NCBI GenBank assembly: GCA_900471485.1
Contig: UCEU01000007.1
Coordinates: forward strand, 124,001 to 188,000
Direction: 5' to 3'
Origin: Hyphomicrobiales bacterium
GTDB lineage: Bacteria > Pseudomonadota > Alphaproteobacteria > Rhizobiales > Rhizobiaceae
DNA: 64,000 bases
A model generated the notes under the pieces. The model did not search any database. It was not told where the DNA came from and was given only the letters and a program-made list of their open reading frames with translations. Each line of letters starts with the position of its first letter. Position 1 is the first letter of the stretch. A program made the position numbers and the translations under genes. This document shows positions 18,171-26,796 of the stretch, in pieces.

Positions 18171-18943
18171 GTCGTGCGAAACATCTTCGCTCCGGATGGT
18201 GCGCCCGTCGCGCCTCCATCGACCGTGATTTCGATGCCGGTCACGTTCAGCGAATCGTCGGACGCGAAGTAGAGCGCCGCCTTGGCGATCTCGTCCGCCT
18301 CGCTCATGCGCCCGAGCGGGCTCATGGCGCCGAAGCGCGCCTCGAGCGCATCGAGCGCCTCAGGTGTTTCCACGTGAGCATTCCAGATCGGCGTGCGCGT
18401 GGCACCCGGTGTCACCTGGTTCACACGAATACCGCGTGGCGCGAGTTCCGAGGCAAGGTTGCGCGTCATTGCGCGAACGGCACCCTTGGTGCCGGCATAG
18501 GCGGAGTAGCCGGGAATGCCGAGAACCGCGTGGACGGATCCGTTCAGGATCACCGATCCATTGTCGTTGAGATGCGGGAGTGCGGCCTGCACCGTGAAGA
18601 ATGCGGCGGTGAAGTTCGTCCGCACCACCGCCTCGAACTGCTCGACCGTCGTCTTGCCGAGTGCTGTCTCGTTGGCGATCCCGGCATTGGCGAAGACGAC
18701 GTCGAACCGGCCGAATTCTGCGGCCGCCTTGGCAAGCCCCGTCTCCATCGCCGCAAAATCGGTCACATCGGCCTGCAGCGGGTAGACGTTCTTGCCTAGC
18801 GTCTCGGCTGCTTCCGCCAAGGTCTTGGCATTGCGGCCGGTGATGATCACCTTGGCGCCTTCGTTCAGGAATACCCGCGCTGTTGCAAGTCCAATGCCGC
18901 TGTTGCCGCCGGTTATCACGGCCACTTTGTTTTCTAGACGCAT
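18167..18943 (-). CDS. SDR family oxidoreductase
   Basis: 258 residues, classical short-chain dehydrogenase. The NAD(P) loop TGGNSGIGLATA is at residues 11-22, the NAG motif ANAGIAN at about 88, catalytic Ser near 137, and YSAYAGTKGAVRA at about 150 with the Tyr-x-x-x-Lys. The Arg in GRNAKTL after strand 2 suggests NADPH. It is transcribed divergently from a TetR-type regulator across two strong operators, so it is probably that regulator's main target, induced by an unknown small molecule. Substrate unknown. Confidence 0.9.
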   Translation of the reverse strand: MRLENKVAVITGGNSGIGLATARVFLNEGAKVIITGRNAKTLAEAAETLGKNVYPLQADVTDFAAMETGLAKAAAEFGRFDVVFANAGIANETALGKTTVEQFEAVVRTNFTAAFFTVQAALPHLNDNGSVILNGSVHAVLGIPGYSAYAGTKGAVRAMTRNLASELAPRGIRVNQVTPGATRTPIWNAHVETPEALDALEARFGAMSPLGRMSEADEIAKAALYFASDDSLNVTGIEITVDGGATGAPSGAKMFRTT

Positions 18944-18976
18944 GTCACATGCTCCTGTTGGAATTTCCGCCGATCT

Positions 18977-19016
18977 GGATTATGATCGTACTCCAGAAAG
19001 ATTATGATCATAATCT
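18977..19016. promoter_or_regulatory. Twin operator in the SDR/tetR divergent promoter
   Basis: Two palindromes lie 22 bases apart centre to centre. The right one (18999-19016) is a perfect 18-bp palindrome, AGATTATGATCATAATCT. The left one (18977-18994), GGATTATGATCGTACTCC, pairs at seven of nine positions. Both contain TATGAT, a good -10 box, so binding would block both promoters. The spacing of about two helical turns suggests two dimers on one DNA face. Confidence 0.75.
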
Positions 19017-19048
19017 AGATTGTCAAGAGATGACTAAGGGAGATTTTG

Positions 19049-19624
19049 ATGGGCCACTCGCAGGTGGAAAAACAGAAGACCCATGACAGGATCGTCGCCA
19101 TCGCTTCCGAGCGGTTGCGCGAAAAGGGCCTTGCCGGCGTCGGCGTCGCCGATCTGATGAAGGAGGCGGGGCTGACTGTCGGCGGCTTCTACAAGCATTT
19201 CGCCTCGCGCGACGAGCTCGTCGCCGAGGCGATGCAGTCGGCCTTCGGCGCATGGGATGAGAAGGTGCGGTCGGATGGCCGGGAGCCTTCCGAGATCCCG
19301 ATCGGGGAGTATGCCGACGCTTATATGAGCGCCCGTCACCTCGAAAACACCGCCGGCGGCTGCCCGTTCGCGGCCCTGACGGCGGATATCGCGCGTGGCG
19401 AAGAGAAGACACGGGAAATCGCGACGGAGCGGATGAAGCTCAACTTCGACACGATGGCGAAGAGGCTGGGGGGTGATACAGACGACGCGCGCCGCAACGC
19501 AATCATCGCCTCATGCCTGATGACCGGCGCCATCGGTCTTGCCCGTATCTCGGACGACACAGCGCTTTCCGACGAAATCCTGGAGACCGTGAAGGCTTTC
19601 GTCGTCGGCCTCGAGGCCAAATGA
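19049..19624 (+). CDS. TetR/AcrR family transcriptional regulator
   Basis: 191 residues. The N-terminal helix-turn-helix is RIVAIASERLREKGLAGVGV, ADLMKEAGLTVGGFYKHFAS, the TetR signature; residues 60-191 are the ligand-binding and dimer domain, with CPFAALTADIARG typical of the NemR/AcuR-like branch that carries a conserved Cys. A TTG one codon earlier is in frame, but the ATG at 19049 follows GGGAGATTTTG. It is divergent from the SDR gene and most likely represses it and itself through the twin operator. It is closed by a hairpin shared with azoR. Confidence 0.92.
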   Translation: MGHSQVEKQKTHDRIVAIASERLREKGLAGVGVADLMKEAGLTVGGFYKHFASRDELVAEAMQSAFGAWDEKVRSDGREPSEIPIGEYADAYMSARHLENTAGGCPFAALTADIARGEEKTREIATERMKLNFDTMAKRLGGDTDDARRNAIIASCLMTGAIGLARISDDTALSDEILETVKAFVVGLEAK

Positions 19625-19625
19625 A

Positions 19626-19650
19626 AACGGCCGGTGAAGCACCGGCCGTT
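19626..19650. terminator. Shared terminator of tetR and azoR
   Basis: Perfect 11-bp stem AACGGCCGGTG / CACCGGCCGTT with a 3-base loop (19637-19639) between the convergent genes. There is no long T run; its position directly after the tetR stop supports the call. Confidence 0.7.
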
Positions 19651-19673
19651 CTCGAATAAGCGATCAGCGTGGA

Positions 19674-20282
19674 TCAGGCAGCGAGCGCGATCTCTTCTGC
19701 GCGGGCCTTTGCGGCGCCGATTGCCTTCTCGGCAGCTTCGGGACCATAGGCCAGGCCTTCGACATAGATCGTTTCGACTTCGGTGATGCCGAGGAAACCG
19801 AGAACCGACTTGAGGTAGGGAACGGCATGGTTCATTGCAGCCGCCGGACCCTGCGAGTAGACACCACCCGAAGCGAGCACGACGTAGACCTTCTTGCCGG
19901 TGGCGAGGCCGACGGGGCCATTTTCCGTGTACTTGAAGGTGAGGCCGGCGCGGGCGACGTTGTCGATCCAGGTCTTCAGCGACGAGTAGATGTTGAAGTT
20001 GATCAGGCCGGTGCCGATGACGATGGTGTCTGCTGCGAGCAGTTCGTTGACCAGTTCGTCCGAGGTCTTCACGGCGGCGGCTTCTTCAGCAGAACGAGCG
20101 TCGGCCGGCTTGCGGATGGCGGCGGTGAAGAGATCGTCGATATGCGGCAGAACGGTCAGGTCGCGGCGGACGATGGCGCTGCCGGCCTTCTGTGCCTGGA
20201 GCTTGCCGGCCAGATCGGTGGCAATCGTGGTCGAAAGCGATTCAGCGCGCGGGCTGGAAGTCAGGAGCAGGATGGAAGACAT
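19674..20282 (-). CDS. azoR: FMN-dependent NADH-azoreductase
   Basis: 202 residues, flavodoxin-like AzoR/AcpD family. The FMN phosphate loop is LLTSSPRAESLSTTIA at the N-terminus. GTGLINFNIYSSLKTWIDNVARAG and LASGGVYSQGPA complete the flavin site. The enzyme reduces azo compounds and quinones with NADH and dimerises. The frame extends upstream without similarity; the start at 20282 follows GAGAGGAAATTCAAC. A LysR-type regulator is divergent from it, so induction by quinones or related compounds is likely. Confidence 0.93.
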   Translation of the reverse strand: MSSILLLTSSPRAESLSTTIATDLAGKLQAQKAGSAIVRRDLTVLPHIDDLFTAAIRKPADARSAEEAAAVKTSDELVNELLAADTIVIGTGLINFNIYSSLKTWIDNVARAGLTFKYTENGPVGLATGKKVYVVLASGGVYSQGPAAAMNHAVPYLKSVLGFLGITEVETIYVEGLAYGPEAAEKAIGAAKARAEEIALAA

Positions 20283-20367
20283 GTTGAATTTCCTCTCGAA
20301 TTGGGGCCAGCCGGTTTTTCCGGGAGCGACGAACCGGCTGCTTCGAGTGGAAAATAGGTCTGGCGTG

Positions 20368-20410
20368 CTATCGAAAAAACTGGGATAATGTCGATCGAAA
20401 TCATCGATAG
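20368..20410. promoter_or_regulatory. Candidate LysR-binding region between azoR and lysR
   Basis: Inverted repeat CTATCGA (20368-20374) and TCGATAG (20404-20410), with extra TCGA cores between them (TCGATCGA at 20391-20398). Regulators of this family usually bind such interrupted repeats in the divergent promoter. The regulator gene starts at 20423. Confidence 0.45.
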
Positions 20411-20422
20411 ATTGGATGGAAG

Positions 20423-21391
20423 ATGCTTCCGAACCCGACATTGGATCAGTTGCAGGTGTTCTTGACGGTGGCCGAGACCGGCAGCTTTTCAGCTGCCTCG
20501 CGCGCGCTCAACCGCGCTCAGTCCGTCATCAGCTACACCATTGCCAATCTCGAGTCCCAACTTGAAATGCCGCTGTTCGAGCGTTCCGGTGCCCGGCAGC
20601 CGAAGCTGACGGATGCCGGCAAGGCGATGCTGGAGGATGCGCGGCGTCTGCTGTCCGATCTCGAGGTCATGCGAGCCCGCGCCAAGGGCCTGAAGGAAGG
20701 GCTGGAGGCCGAAGTCAGCGTGGCGATAAGCGTCATGGTGCCGTCGAAGGCCGTGGTGCAGGTCTTGCGCGAGTTTCGCGACAAGTTTCCATCCGTGGCG
20801 CTTAACCTCGCCGTCGGCGAGCTCGGGACCGTCATGGACATGGTCTCCAGCGGCAAGGCGTCGATCGGTATCGGCGGCGCTGTCCTGAAGCAGCACGATT
20901 CCATTTCCGCCGAGCGGATCGGGCATTCCTTCATGATGCCGGTCGCTTCGCGCGATCATCCGCTCGCGAAAATCGACCGGCCCTTGACGCTCGCCGATGT
21001 GCGAGAGGAAACCCAGCTGGTGGTCACCGACGCGTCCGGGCTGACCAAGGGGCGCGATTTCAACGTTCTGTCCTACAAGACGTGGCGTGTCAGCGATATC
21101 GCCACCAAGCACTCGCTCATCCGAGGCGGCCTCGGCTGGGGCGGGCTGCCGGCATCGCTCATTCGCGATGACCTGAAACGCGGCAGCCTCGTGCATCTCG
21201 ACCTGCAGGCTTACGAGCAGGGGGAATACCCCATCTATGCGATCCGCCGGATCGCCAGCCCGCCGGGTCCGGCTGCCACCTGGATGATCGAAGCCTTCAG
21301 CAAGCGGCTGCAGCTTTGCCCGAGCCACGCCGATTTCACCGCCGGCCTCGCGGAGCTCTCCGTCGAGGAGCTGCCGCTGGCAGCGGAATAG
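20423..21391 (+). CDS. LysR family transcriptional regulator
   Basis: 322 residues. The N-terminal winged helix, LDQLQVFLTVAETGSFSAAS then ALNRAQSVISYTIANLESQL and LFERSG, is a textbook LysR domain. The effector domain covers about 90-300. It is divergent from azoR by 140 bases and is the likely activator of it, responding to an unknown electrophile or quinone. GGATGGAAG precedes the ATG. A palindromic repeat lies just after the stop. Confidence 0.93.
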   Translation: MLPNPTLDQLQVFLTVAETGSFSAASRALNRAQSVISYTIANLESQLEMPLFERSGARQPKLTDAGKAMLEDARRLLSDLEVMRARAKGLKEGLEAEVSVAISVMVPSKAVVQVLREFRDKFPSVALNLAVGELGTVMDMVSSGKASIGIGGAVLKQHDSISAERIGHSFMMPVASRDHPLAKIDRPLTLADVREETQLVVTDASGLTKGRDFNVLSYKTWRVSDIATKHSLIRGGLGWGGLPASLIRDDLKRGSLVHLDLQAYEQGEYPIYAIRRIASPPGPAATWMIEAFSKRLQLCPSHADFTAGLAELSVEELPLAAE

Positions 21392-21399
21392 GCGGGCCG

Positions 21400-21510
21400 C
21401 TAAAGCATGTCGCGCAAAAGTGCGCCGCGGTTTTGCGGTATCGACATGCGATAAAACAAAGGCCTAAAGCGTGACAAGCGAATCCAAGGGATCGCGACAC
21501 GCTTTAGGCC
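21400..21510. repeat. RIME-type palindromic intergenic element
   Basis: Two imperfect palindromes in tandem. The first (about 21405-21449) pairs GCATGTCG/CGACATGC with inner CGCAAAA/TTTTGCG. The second (21461-21510) has perfect 13-bp arms GGCCTAAAGCGTG / CACGCTTTAGGCC. The wording TAAAGCATGTCGCGCAAAA and the tandem layout match mosaic palindromic repeats found in many copies between genes of Rhizobium and Sinorhizobium. It lies between the convergent lysR and cpdB genes and may act as a shared terminator or mRNA stabiliser. Confidence 0.75.
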
Positions 21511-21531
21511 CGCCAATCCACATACTCGTCG

Positions 21532-23520
21532 CTAGAGAAGGAGCCGGAATTTCGCAAAACCATCGGCGCCTTCGCCGGCGTCCTCGATCTTGACGCTCTT
21601 GAGATCGGCGAGGAATTGCTTCGCTTTCGGACCGCTCTGGAACACGGCTGTCGTGCCCGACATGGGCTTGAAGGTCCAGTTGCCATCCGCCGAGGGATTG
21701 ATGGTGCCCTGTTCGTGCACGAAGCGGACGATGACGTCGCGGTTGGTGTCCGGCGCCTGGAAGATAACCTTGTCCGAAGCGATCTCGGGGAACTTGCCGC
21801 CGCCGCCAGCCCGGTAATTGTTTGTCACCACCACGAACTTCTGCGCCGGGTCGATCGGCTTGCCACCGAACTGCAGGTTCTGGATGCGGTTGGCGTCGGC
21901 ATTGGCCACCTTGCCGTCATCGTCGAACCGCCGCGGCTGCGACAGGTCGATCTGGTAGGTGACGCCATCGATCACGTCGAAATTGTAGGACGGGAAGCTT
22001 TCGTTGAGCAGCGGCGCGTCGCTTGTTCCCGGCTTCACCTGGTTGAACATCGCCGCCGACATTTCCAGCCAGTTCTTCACCTGGGCGCCGGTGATGGCAA
22101 CGGCCTGCACGGTATTCGGATAGAGATAGAGATCGGCGACGTTCTTGATGGCGATGTCGCCGGCAGGCACGTCGGTATAGTAGTCCGCCCCGCCGCGGCC
22201 GCCCGCCTTGAACGGTGCTGCCGCCGAGAGCACCGGCAGGTCCCTGAACTCGGTGTCGGCGAGCATCTGCTTGATGTACCAGGTCTGCGCCTGGCTGACG
22301 ATCTGCACCGAGGGGTCGTCGGCAACAAGCGCGAAATAGGAATAGAGCGGCGCCGAGGACTTGCCGACCGGCGTGCGCACATAGGCAAGCGTCGCCTCGT
22401 GCTCGGCCTTGGCCGCCTCCACCACTTCCTTCTTGTCGGCGACGTCGGCGATGACCTTCTTCTGGTCGTCGCGGTGGTAGATCGGACGTGCTTCGGAGGT
22501 GAAATCCACGATCTTCCAGCTCTTGCCGTCCTTCTCCAGCAGGAGGTCGATCAGGCCGAGATGCGAACCCCAGAAGCCCGCCATGACAGCCGGCTTGCCG
22601 TGCAGAGTGCCCTTGACCGGATCGGCATCCTTGATCCCGTCCCAGGTCTTCGGACCCGGGAAGACCAGATGCTGATGGCCGGTGAAGATGGCGTCGATGC
22701 CGTCGACGGCCGCGAGATGCAGGGAGGCGTTTTCCATCTTCTCGGATGGTGCGGCGCCGTCGATGCCTGAGTGGGAGAGTGCGATGACGATATCCGCGCC
22801 TTCTTCCTTCATGGCCGGCACCCAGGCCTTTGCAGCTTCTACGATATCGCGCGTCTGTGCCTTGCCCTCGAGGTTCTTGATATCCCACAGCATGATCTGC
22901 GGTGGCACGAAGCCGATGAAGCCGATCTTCACCGGGCTTTCATTGCCCGCGCCGTCCTTGATCGTCTTTTCGACGATGATGTAGGGCTTGAAGAAGAGCT
23001 CGTCCTTCTTCGGATCGGAGGCGAGCTGGCCCTTGGTCAGGTTGGCGCAGACGAACGGGAAGTTCGCGCCGCCGAGCACCTTGAACATGAAGTCGAGGCC
23101 GTAGTTGAACTCGTGATTGCCAAGCGTGCCTACCGTGTATCCGAGCGTATTCATCGCCTTGATGACGGGGTGAACGTCGCCGTCCTTCATGCCACGCTGA
23201 TAGGCCATGTAGTCGCCCATCGGGTTGCCCTGCAGCACGTCACCGTTGTCGATCAGCAGCGAATTCGCGGCCTCGGCGCGAATGCTGTCGATGATGGTTG
23301 CCGTGCGCGCCAGTCCCATCGTGTCGTTCGGCTTGTCGGCATAATAGTCGTAGGGAAAGACGTTGACGTGAATGTCCGTCGTTTCCATGAGGCGCAGATG
23401 CGCCTGGTTCGGGGCGGCACGCGCGGTAAAGGGATGGAGCAGCACCAGCGCCGAGGTGGCAGCAATTCCGCCGAGCAGGGAACGTCTGTTAAGCGGCGGC
23501 AAATCAAGAATGGAAGACAT
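21532..23520 (-). CDS. cpdB: 2',3'-cyclic-nucleotide 2'-phosphodiesterase / 3'-nucleotidase
   Basis: 662 residues. A Tat-type signal peptide is visible (NRRSLLGGIAATSALVLLHP then ARAAP). The metallophosphatase domain follows, with METTDIHVNVFPYDYY near residue 44, NGDVLQGNP, GNHEFNYGLDF and FTGHQH; the C-terminal 5'-nucleotidase domain covers about 360-620, with NNYRAGGGGKFPEI binding the base. The periplasmic enzyme turns cyclic nucleotides and 3'-nucleotides into nucleosides and phosphate. It depends on the Tat system, whose genes lie at the end of this window. AAGGAG precedes the start. Confidence 0.95.
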   Translation of the reverse strand: MSSILDLPPLNRRSLLGGIAATSALVLLHPFTARAAPNQAHLRLMETTDIHVNVFPYDYYADKPNDTMGLARTATIIDSIRAEAANSLLIDNGDVLQGNPMGDYMAYQRGMKDGDVHPVIKAMNTLGYTVGTLGNHEFNYGLDFMFKVLGGANFPFVCANLTKGQLASDPKKDELFFKPYIIVEKTIKDGAGNESPVKIGFIGFVPPQIMLWDIKNLEGKAQTRDIVEAAKAWVPAMKEEGADIVIALSHSGIDGAAPSEKMENASLHLAAVDGIDAIFTGHQHLVFPGPKTWDGIKDADPVKGTLHGKPAVMAGFWGSHLGLIDLLLEKDGKSWKIVDFTSEARPIYHRDDQKKVIADVADKKEVVEAAKAEHEATLAYVRTPVGKSSAPLYSYFALVADDPSVQIVSQAQTWYIKQMLADTEFRDLPVLSAAAPFKAGGRGGADYYTDVPAGDIAIKNVADLYLYPNTVQAVAITGAQVKNWLEMSAAMFNQVKPGTSDAPLLNESFPSYNFDVIDGVTYQIDLSQPRRFDDDGKVANADANRIQNLQFGGKPIDPAQKFVVVTNNYRAGGGGKFPEIASDKVIFQAPDTNRDVIVRFVHEQGTINPSADGNWTFKPMSGTTAVFQSGPKAKQFLADLKSVKIEDAGEGADGFAKFRLLL

Positions 23521-23610
23521 AAAAAACTCCTTCGAAAATCACGCGTCGCCCGGCCCGCAGGCGAGACTAGGGTGATTTGCGAAGGAGTAAACCCCAAAAG
23601 TGACAAGCGC

Positions 23611-23943
23611 TTAGCGGGCGAGCACCGGCCGCACTTCCTTGTGGAAGAAGCGGAAGTAAGAGGACACCTGTGCCCGCGCATTGGAATTCGGATCGAACTG
23701 GATGCCCAGGCGGCCGTTATGCGTCCAGCGGATCACGCCATGAAGCGTTCCGAGATCGTCGGCCAGAATTTGCACGCGGCTGCCCGACGCCGCATGGATC
23801 GGCGAGCGGATTTCGACCGCCATGCCGCTTACGGACATGTCGATGATGCGGGCGTCCACTTCCTTGTTCAGATAGCGAACTTTCCCGAATACCCGGCACG
23901 ACCGACGTTCAGCCTTTCGGGTAACGATATTGAGATTGCGCAT
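23611..23943 (-). CDS. PilZ domain protein
   Basis: 110 residues, a single PilZ domain, the c-di-GMP receptor fold. The RxxxR motif is in RKAERRSCRVFG at residues 9-20 and the D/NxSxxG motif is DMSVSG at about 35-40, so ligand binding looks intact. With no output domain it should act by binding a partner. The window also has a diguanylate cyclase at 16896. The ribosome binding site lies in a hairpin arm (23952-23972). Confidence 0.9.
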   Translation of the reverse strand: MRNLNIVTRKAERRSCRVFGKVRYLNKEVDARIIDMSVSGMAVEIRSPIHAASGSRVQILADDLGTLHGVIRWTHNGRLGIQFDPNSNARAQVSSYFRFFHKEVRPVLAR

Positions 23944-23951
23944 CGCACTGC

Positions 23952-23972
23952 TCCTACGACAACAACGTAGGA
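23952..23972 (-). promoter_or_regulatory. Hairpin covering the PilZ gene ribosome binding site
   Basis: In the mRNA sense, TCCTACG and CGTAGGA form a perfect 7-bp stem with a 7-base loop, and the second arm contains AGGA, continuing into GTAGGAG, the Shine-Dalgarno about eight bases from the ATG at 23943. Translation may therefore be gated by RNA structure. This is a prediction by eye. Confidence 0.45.
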
Positions 23973-24036
23973 AGACAGTACACTATAGAAGTTGAAAATC
24001 TTTCTACAGCGTTCGCTAAAATTGCTGCTTTGGACT

Positions 24037-24918
24037 TTACCGCCGATTTGCTTCTCGTCGACCCACGACATGCTCCCGCCAGATGGTGAAGATGCCGGCC
24101 GAGACGACGATCACGGAACCGATGATCGTGTAGAAGCTCAGCGTTTCCCCGTAAATGGTGACGCCGATGATCGAGGCGTAGACCAATTGCAGATAGGTGA
24201 GCGGCTGGATGGCTGCGGCGTCGAGCATGTCGTAGGCGCGGATGAGGCAGTAGTGGCTGCTGATGCTGGTCATGCACAAGAGCGCCATCCAGCCCCAGTC
24301 TCCCCAAGACATCCACGTCCAGTAGAAGGGGCCGATCGCGGTCATGACGACGGCGCCGACCACACCTGTGTAGAAGAAGCTGGTCATCGAGGAATCGTCG
24401 CGGCTGACGAGACGCGTGGCGATGACGTAGAATGCGAAAAGGAAGCAGGAGAAGACCGCAAGCAGCAGGTTCACGTCGAAGAACTCGCCCTCGGGCTTGA
24501 GGATCAGGAGAACGCCGACAAGGCCGATGCAGATCGCCGTCCAGCGCCGCCAGCCGACACGCTCGCCAAGCAGCGGCATGGACAGCAGCGCCACGACGAT
24601 CGGCGTTGCGGAGAAGATGGCCTGCGAATGCGCAAGGCCGATGATGGCGAAGCAATTGATGACGACGACGATCTGCGCGGCGAGCAGCAGCCCTCGGATG
24701 ATCTGCAGCAGCGGCCGCTTGGTCCGCGCCGTTGCTTTAAGTCCGCCTTTCATTTTCGTCGCAAGAAGAACACAGAAGAAGCCGAAGGCCCAATAGCGCA
24801 GCATCGTCACGAAAACCGGCGGATAAGCCGTCCCGAGGTGCTTGGAAATGGCGTCCTGAATGGAAAATATGGTGATCGCCAGGAGGACGAACACATAGCC
24901 CTGAGTCTTCGATGTCAT
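24037..24918 (-). CDS. EamA/DMT family transporter
   Basis: 293 residues with ten hydrophobic helices in two EamA repeats (residues about 8-140 and 150-280), the drug/metabolite transporter fold. The first repeat starts FVLLAITIFSIQDAISKHLG and the second near LLAVFSCFLFAFYVIATRL. The family exports amino acids, metabolites or drugs; the substrate is not clear. It lies downstream of aldR on the same strand with an 85-base gap, but no functional link to alanine is shown. Confidence 0.9.
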   Translation of the reverse strand: MTSKTQGYVFVLLAITIFSIQDAISKHLGTAYPPVFVTMLRYWAFGFFCVLLATKMKGGLKATARTKRPLLQIIRGLLLAAQIVVVINCFAIIGLAHSQAIFSATPIVVALLSMPLLGERVGWRRWTAICIGLVGVLLILKPEGEFFDVNLLLAVFSCFLFAFYVIATRLVSRDDSSMTSFFYTGVVGAVVMTAIGPFYWTWMSWGDWGWMALLCMTSISSHYCLIRAYDMLDAAAIQPLTYLQLVYASIIGVTIYGETLSFYTIIGSVIVVSAGIFTIWREHVVGRREANRR

Positions 24919-25003
24919 GTGTCGGTCTTAGCGCGGTGCCATTGGCCCCGCTATCGAAACTTCCCCCGATGTCCATGAAAAATCAGGCATTGTGGGCGCC
25001 GTG

Positions 25004-25465
25004 TCACAGGCCGACATTGGGACGGTCGATGATTTCCCTGAGCGCGAAGCTGGAGTTGATCTTCACCACATGCGGCAGCGCCGACAGCCAGTCGCGGTGG
25101 ATGCGTTCGTAGTCCTCGAGATCACGAGCAGCGACGCGTAGGATATAGTCATATTCTCCCGACATCAGATAGCAGACCAGAACGTTCGGACAGCGCTTCA
25201 CGGCGGCCTCGAACTCCGACAGCGTTTTCGCGAACTGGCCGGACAGCGAGATATGCACGACGGCAGTCATCTTGTAGTCGAGCGCCTTCTGCGAGACGTG
25301 CGCATGATAGCCGCTGATGACGTCGCTCTTTTCCAGGATATCGAGCCGCCTGGAACAGGCGGACGCCGAAAGCCCAACCTTGGCGGCTAGGTCCGCATTG
25401 GTCATCCTCGCATTGGCCTGAAGCGCCTTCAGAATCGCATGATCGATTGCATCGAGTTCCGACAT
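25004..25465 (-). CDS. aldR: Lrp/AsnC family regulator, probably AldR
   Basis: 153 residues. The N-terminal helix-turn-helix is LDAIDHAILKALQANARMTN then AAKVGLSASACSRRLDILEK. The C-terminal RAM/ACT-like domain has VLVCYLMSGEYDYILRVAA, which binds amino acids. It is divergent from ald (alanine dehydrogenase); in Rhizobium leguminosarum an Lrp-type AldR next to aldA activates that gene, which supports the name. The start at 25465 gives the usual length; the longer open frame is not supported. Confidence 0.88.
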   Translation of the reverse strand: MSELDAIDHAILKALQANARMTNADLAAKVGLSASACSRRLDILEKSDVISGYHAHVSQKALDYKMTAVVHISLSGQFAKTLSEFEAAVKRCPNVLVCYLMSGEYDYILRVAARDLEDYERIHRDWLSALPHVVKINSSFALREIIDRPNVGL

Positions 25466-25512
25466 TCGAAGAACCTTCGATAATTGAGCCCAGTAAGTAG
25501 ATAATCTTCGAA
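25466..25512. promoter_or_regulatory. Candidate AldR-binding region
   Basis: Between aldR and ald the core TTCGA recurs: TTCGAAGAACCTTCGATAAT just upstream of aldR and ATAATCTTCGAA (25501-25512) in opposite orientation. Lrp-type regulators bind several loosely palindromic AT-rich sites of this type. The element count is by eye only. Confidence 0.35.
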
Positions 25513-25619
25513 AAATCGCTGCTCGGCAAACTGTCTTTGCAAGGACATTTCGCGGCCACGGTGTTTGGATCGTGGAGGGAGGCGTCCGCAGTGGACGATC
25601 ATAAGAAGGAGGAGCGCTC

Positions 25620-26738
25620 ATGCGCGTCGGTTGCCCGAAGGAAATCAAGAATCATGAGTATCGTGTCGGCCTGACCCCGGCATCGGTCCGCGAATATGTC
25701 GCGCACGGCCACGAGGTCTGGATCGAGACGAAGGCCGGCGCAGGCATTGGCGCCGACGATGCCGCCTATATCGCCGCCGGCGCGAAGATCGCAGCCACGG
25801 CCAAGGACATCTTCGAGAAGTGCGACATGATCGTGAAGGTCAAAGAGCCGCAGCCCTCCGAATGGGCACAGCTCCGCGACGGCCAGCTTCTCTACACCTA
25901 TCTTCATCTGGCGCCCGATCCGGAGCAGACCAAGGGCCTGCTCGCCTCAGGGGTTACAGCCATCGCCTATGAGACCGTCACCGACGAGCGCGGCGGTCTA
26001 CCGTTGCTGGCGCCAATGTCCGAAGTGGCGGGCCGCCTGTCGATCCAGGCCGGCGCGACTGCTCTGCAGAAAGCCAATGGTGGCCTAGGCATTCTCCTCG
26101 GCGGCGTGCCCGGCGTTCTGCCGGCCAAGGTCACCGTCATCGGCGGCGGTGTCGTTGGTCTGCATGCGGCGCGCATGGCCGTGGGTCTCGGCGCCGATGT
26201 CAGCATCCTCGACCGCTCGCTGCCGCGTCTTCGCCAGCTCGATGATCTCTTCGCCGGCCGCGTCCACACCCGCTACTCCAGCATCCAGGCATTGGAAGAT
26301 GAAGTCTTCTCAGCCGATCTAGTGATCGGCGCGGTGCTGATCCCGGGTGCCGCCGCTCCCAAGCTTGTCACCCGCGAGATGTTGTCGGGCATGAAGAAAG
26401 GCTCCGTGATCGTCGATGTCGCGATCGACCAGGGCGGCTGTTTCGAGACCTCGCATGCCACGACCCATTCCGATCCCACGTTCGTTGTCGATGGTGTCGT
26501 CCACTACTGCGTGGCCAATATGCCGGGCGCCGTGCCTGTCACCTCTGCTCATGCGCTGAACAACGCCACGCTGGTTCACGGACTGGCGCTTGCCGACCGC
26601 GGTCTGCGCGCCATTGCCGAGGACCGTCACCTCAGGAACGGTCTCAACATTCACAAGGGCCGCGTCACCAACAAGCCAGTCGCCGAAGCCCTTGGTTACG
26701 AGCCATTCGCGGCGGAAAGCGTGCTGAACGTAGCGTAA
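25620..26738 (+). CDS. ald: Alanine dehydrogenase
   Basis: 372 residues, the family's standard length. NAD-dependent enzyme interconverting alanine and pyruvate plus ammonia. The N-terminus [20 protein letters not shown] is diagnostic, as are the substrate Lys in [12 protein letters not shown] at about residue 74, the Rossmann loop [12 protein letters not shown] at about 175 and the close [28 protein letters not shown] precedes the ATG. In rhizobia the enzyme is linked to alanine catabolism and to alanine secretion in bacteroids. It is divergent from aldR and monocistronic, with a terminator 28 bases on. Confidence 0.96.
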   Translation: MRVGCPKEIKNHEYRVGLTPASVREYVAHGHEVWIETKAGAGIGADDAAYIAAGAKIAATAKDIFEKCDMIVKVKEPQPSEWAQLRDGQLLYTYLHLAPDPEQTKGLLASGVTAIAYETVTDERGGLPLLAPMSEVAGRLSIQAGATALQKANGGLGILLGGVPGVLPAKVTVIGGGVVGLHAARMAVGLGADVSILDRSLPRLRQLDDLFAGRVHTRYSSIQALEDEVFSADLVIGAVLIPGAAAPKLVTREMLSGMKKGSVIVDVAIDQGGCFETSHATTHSDPTFVVDGVVHYCVANMPGAVPVTSAHALNNATLVHGLALADRGLRAIAEDRHLRNGLNIHKGRVTNKPVAEALGYEPFAAESVLNVA

Positions 26739-26765
26739 AGTAGCCAGGATTACGTTACGTGAATT

Positions 26766-26794
26766 AAGCCGGCCGGGGCCATTCCGGCCGGCTT
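26766..26794. terminator. ald terminator
   Basis: Perfect 11-bp stem AAGCCGGCCGG / CCGGCCGGCTT with a 7-base loop (26777-26783). It lies between convergent ald and the DUF1203 gene and may serve both. Confidence 0.8.
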
Positions 26795-26796
26795 CG

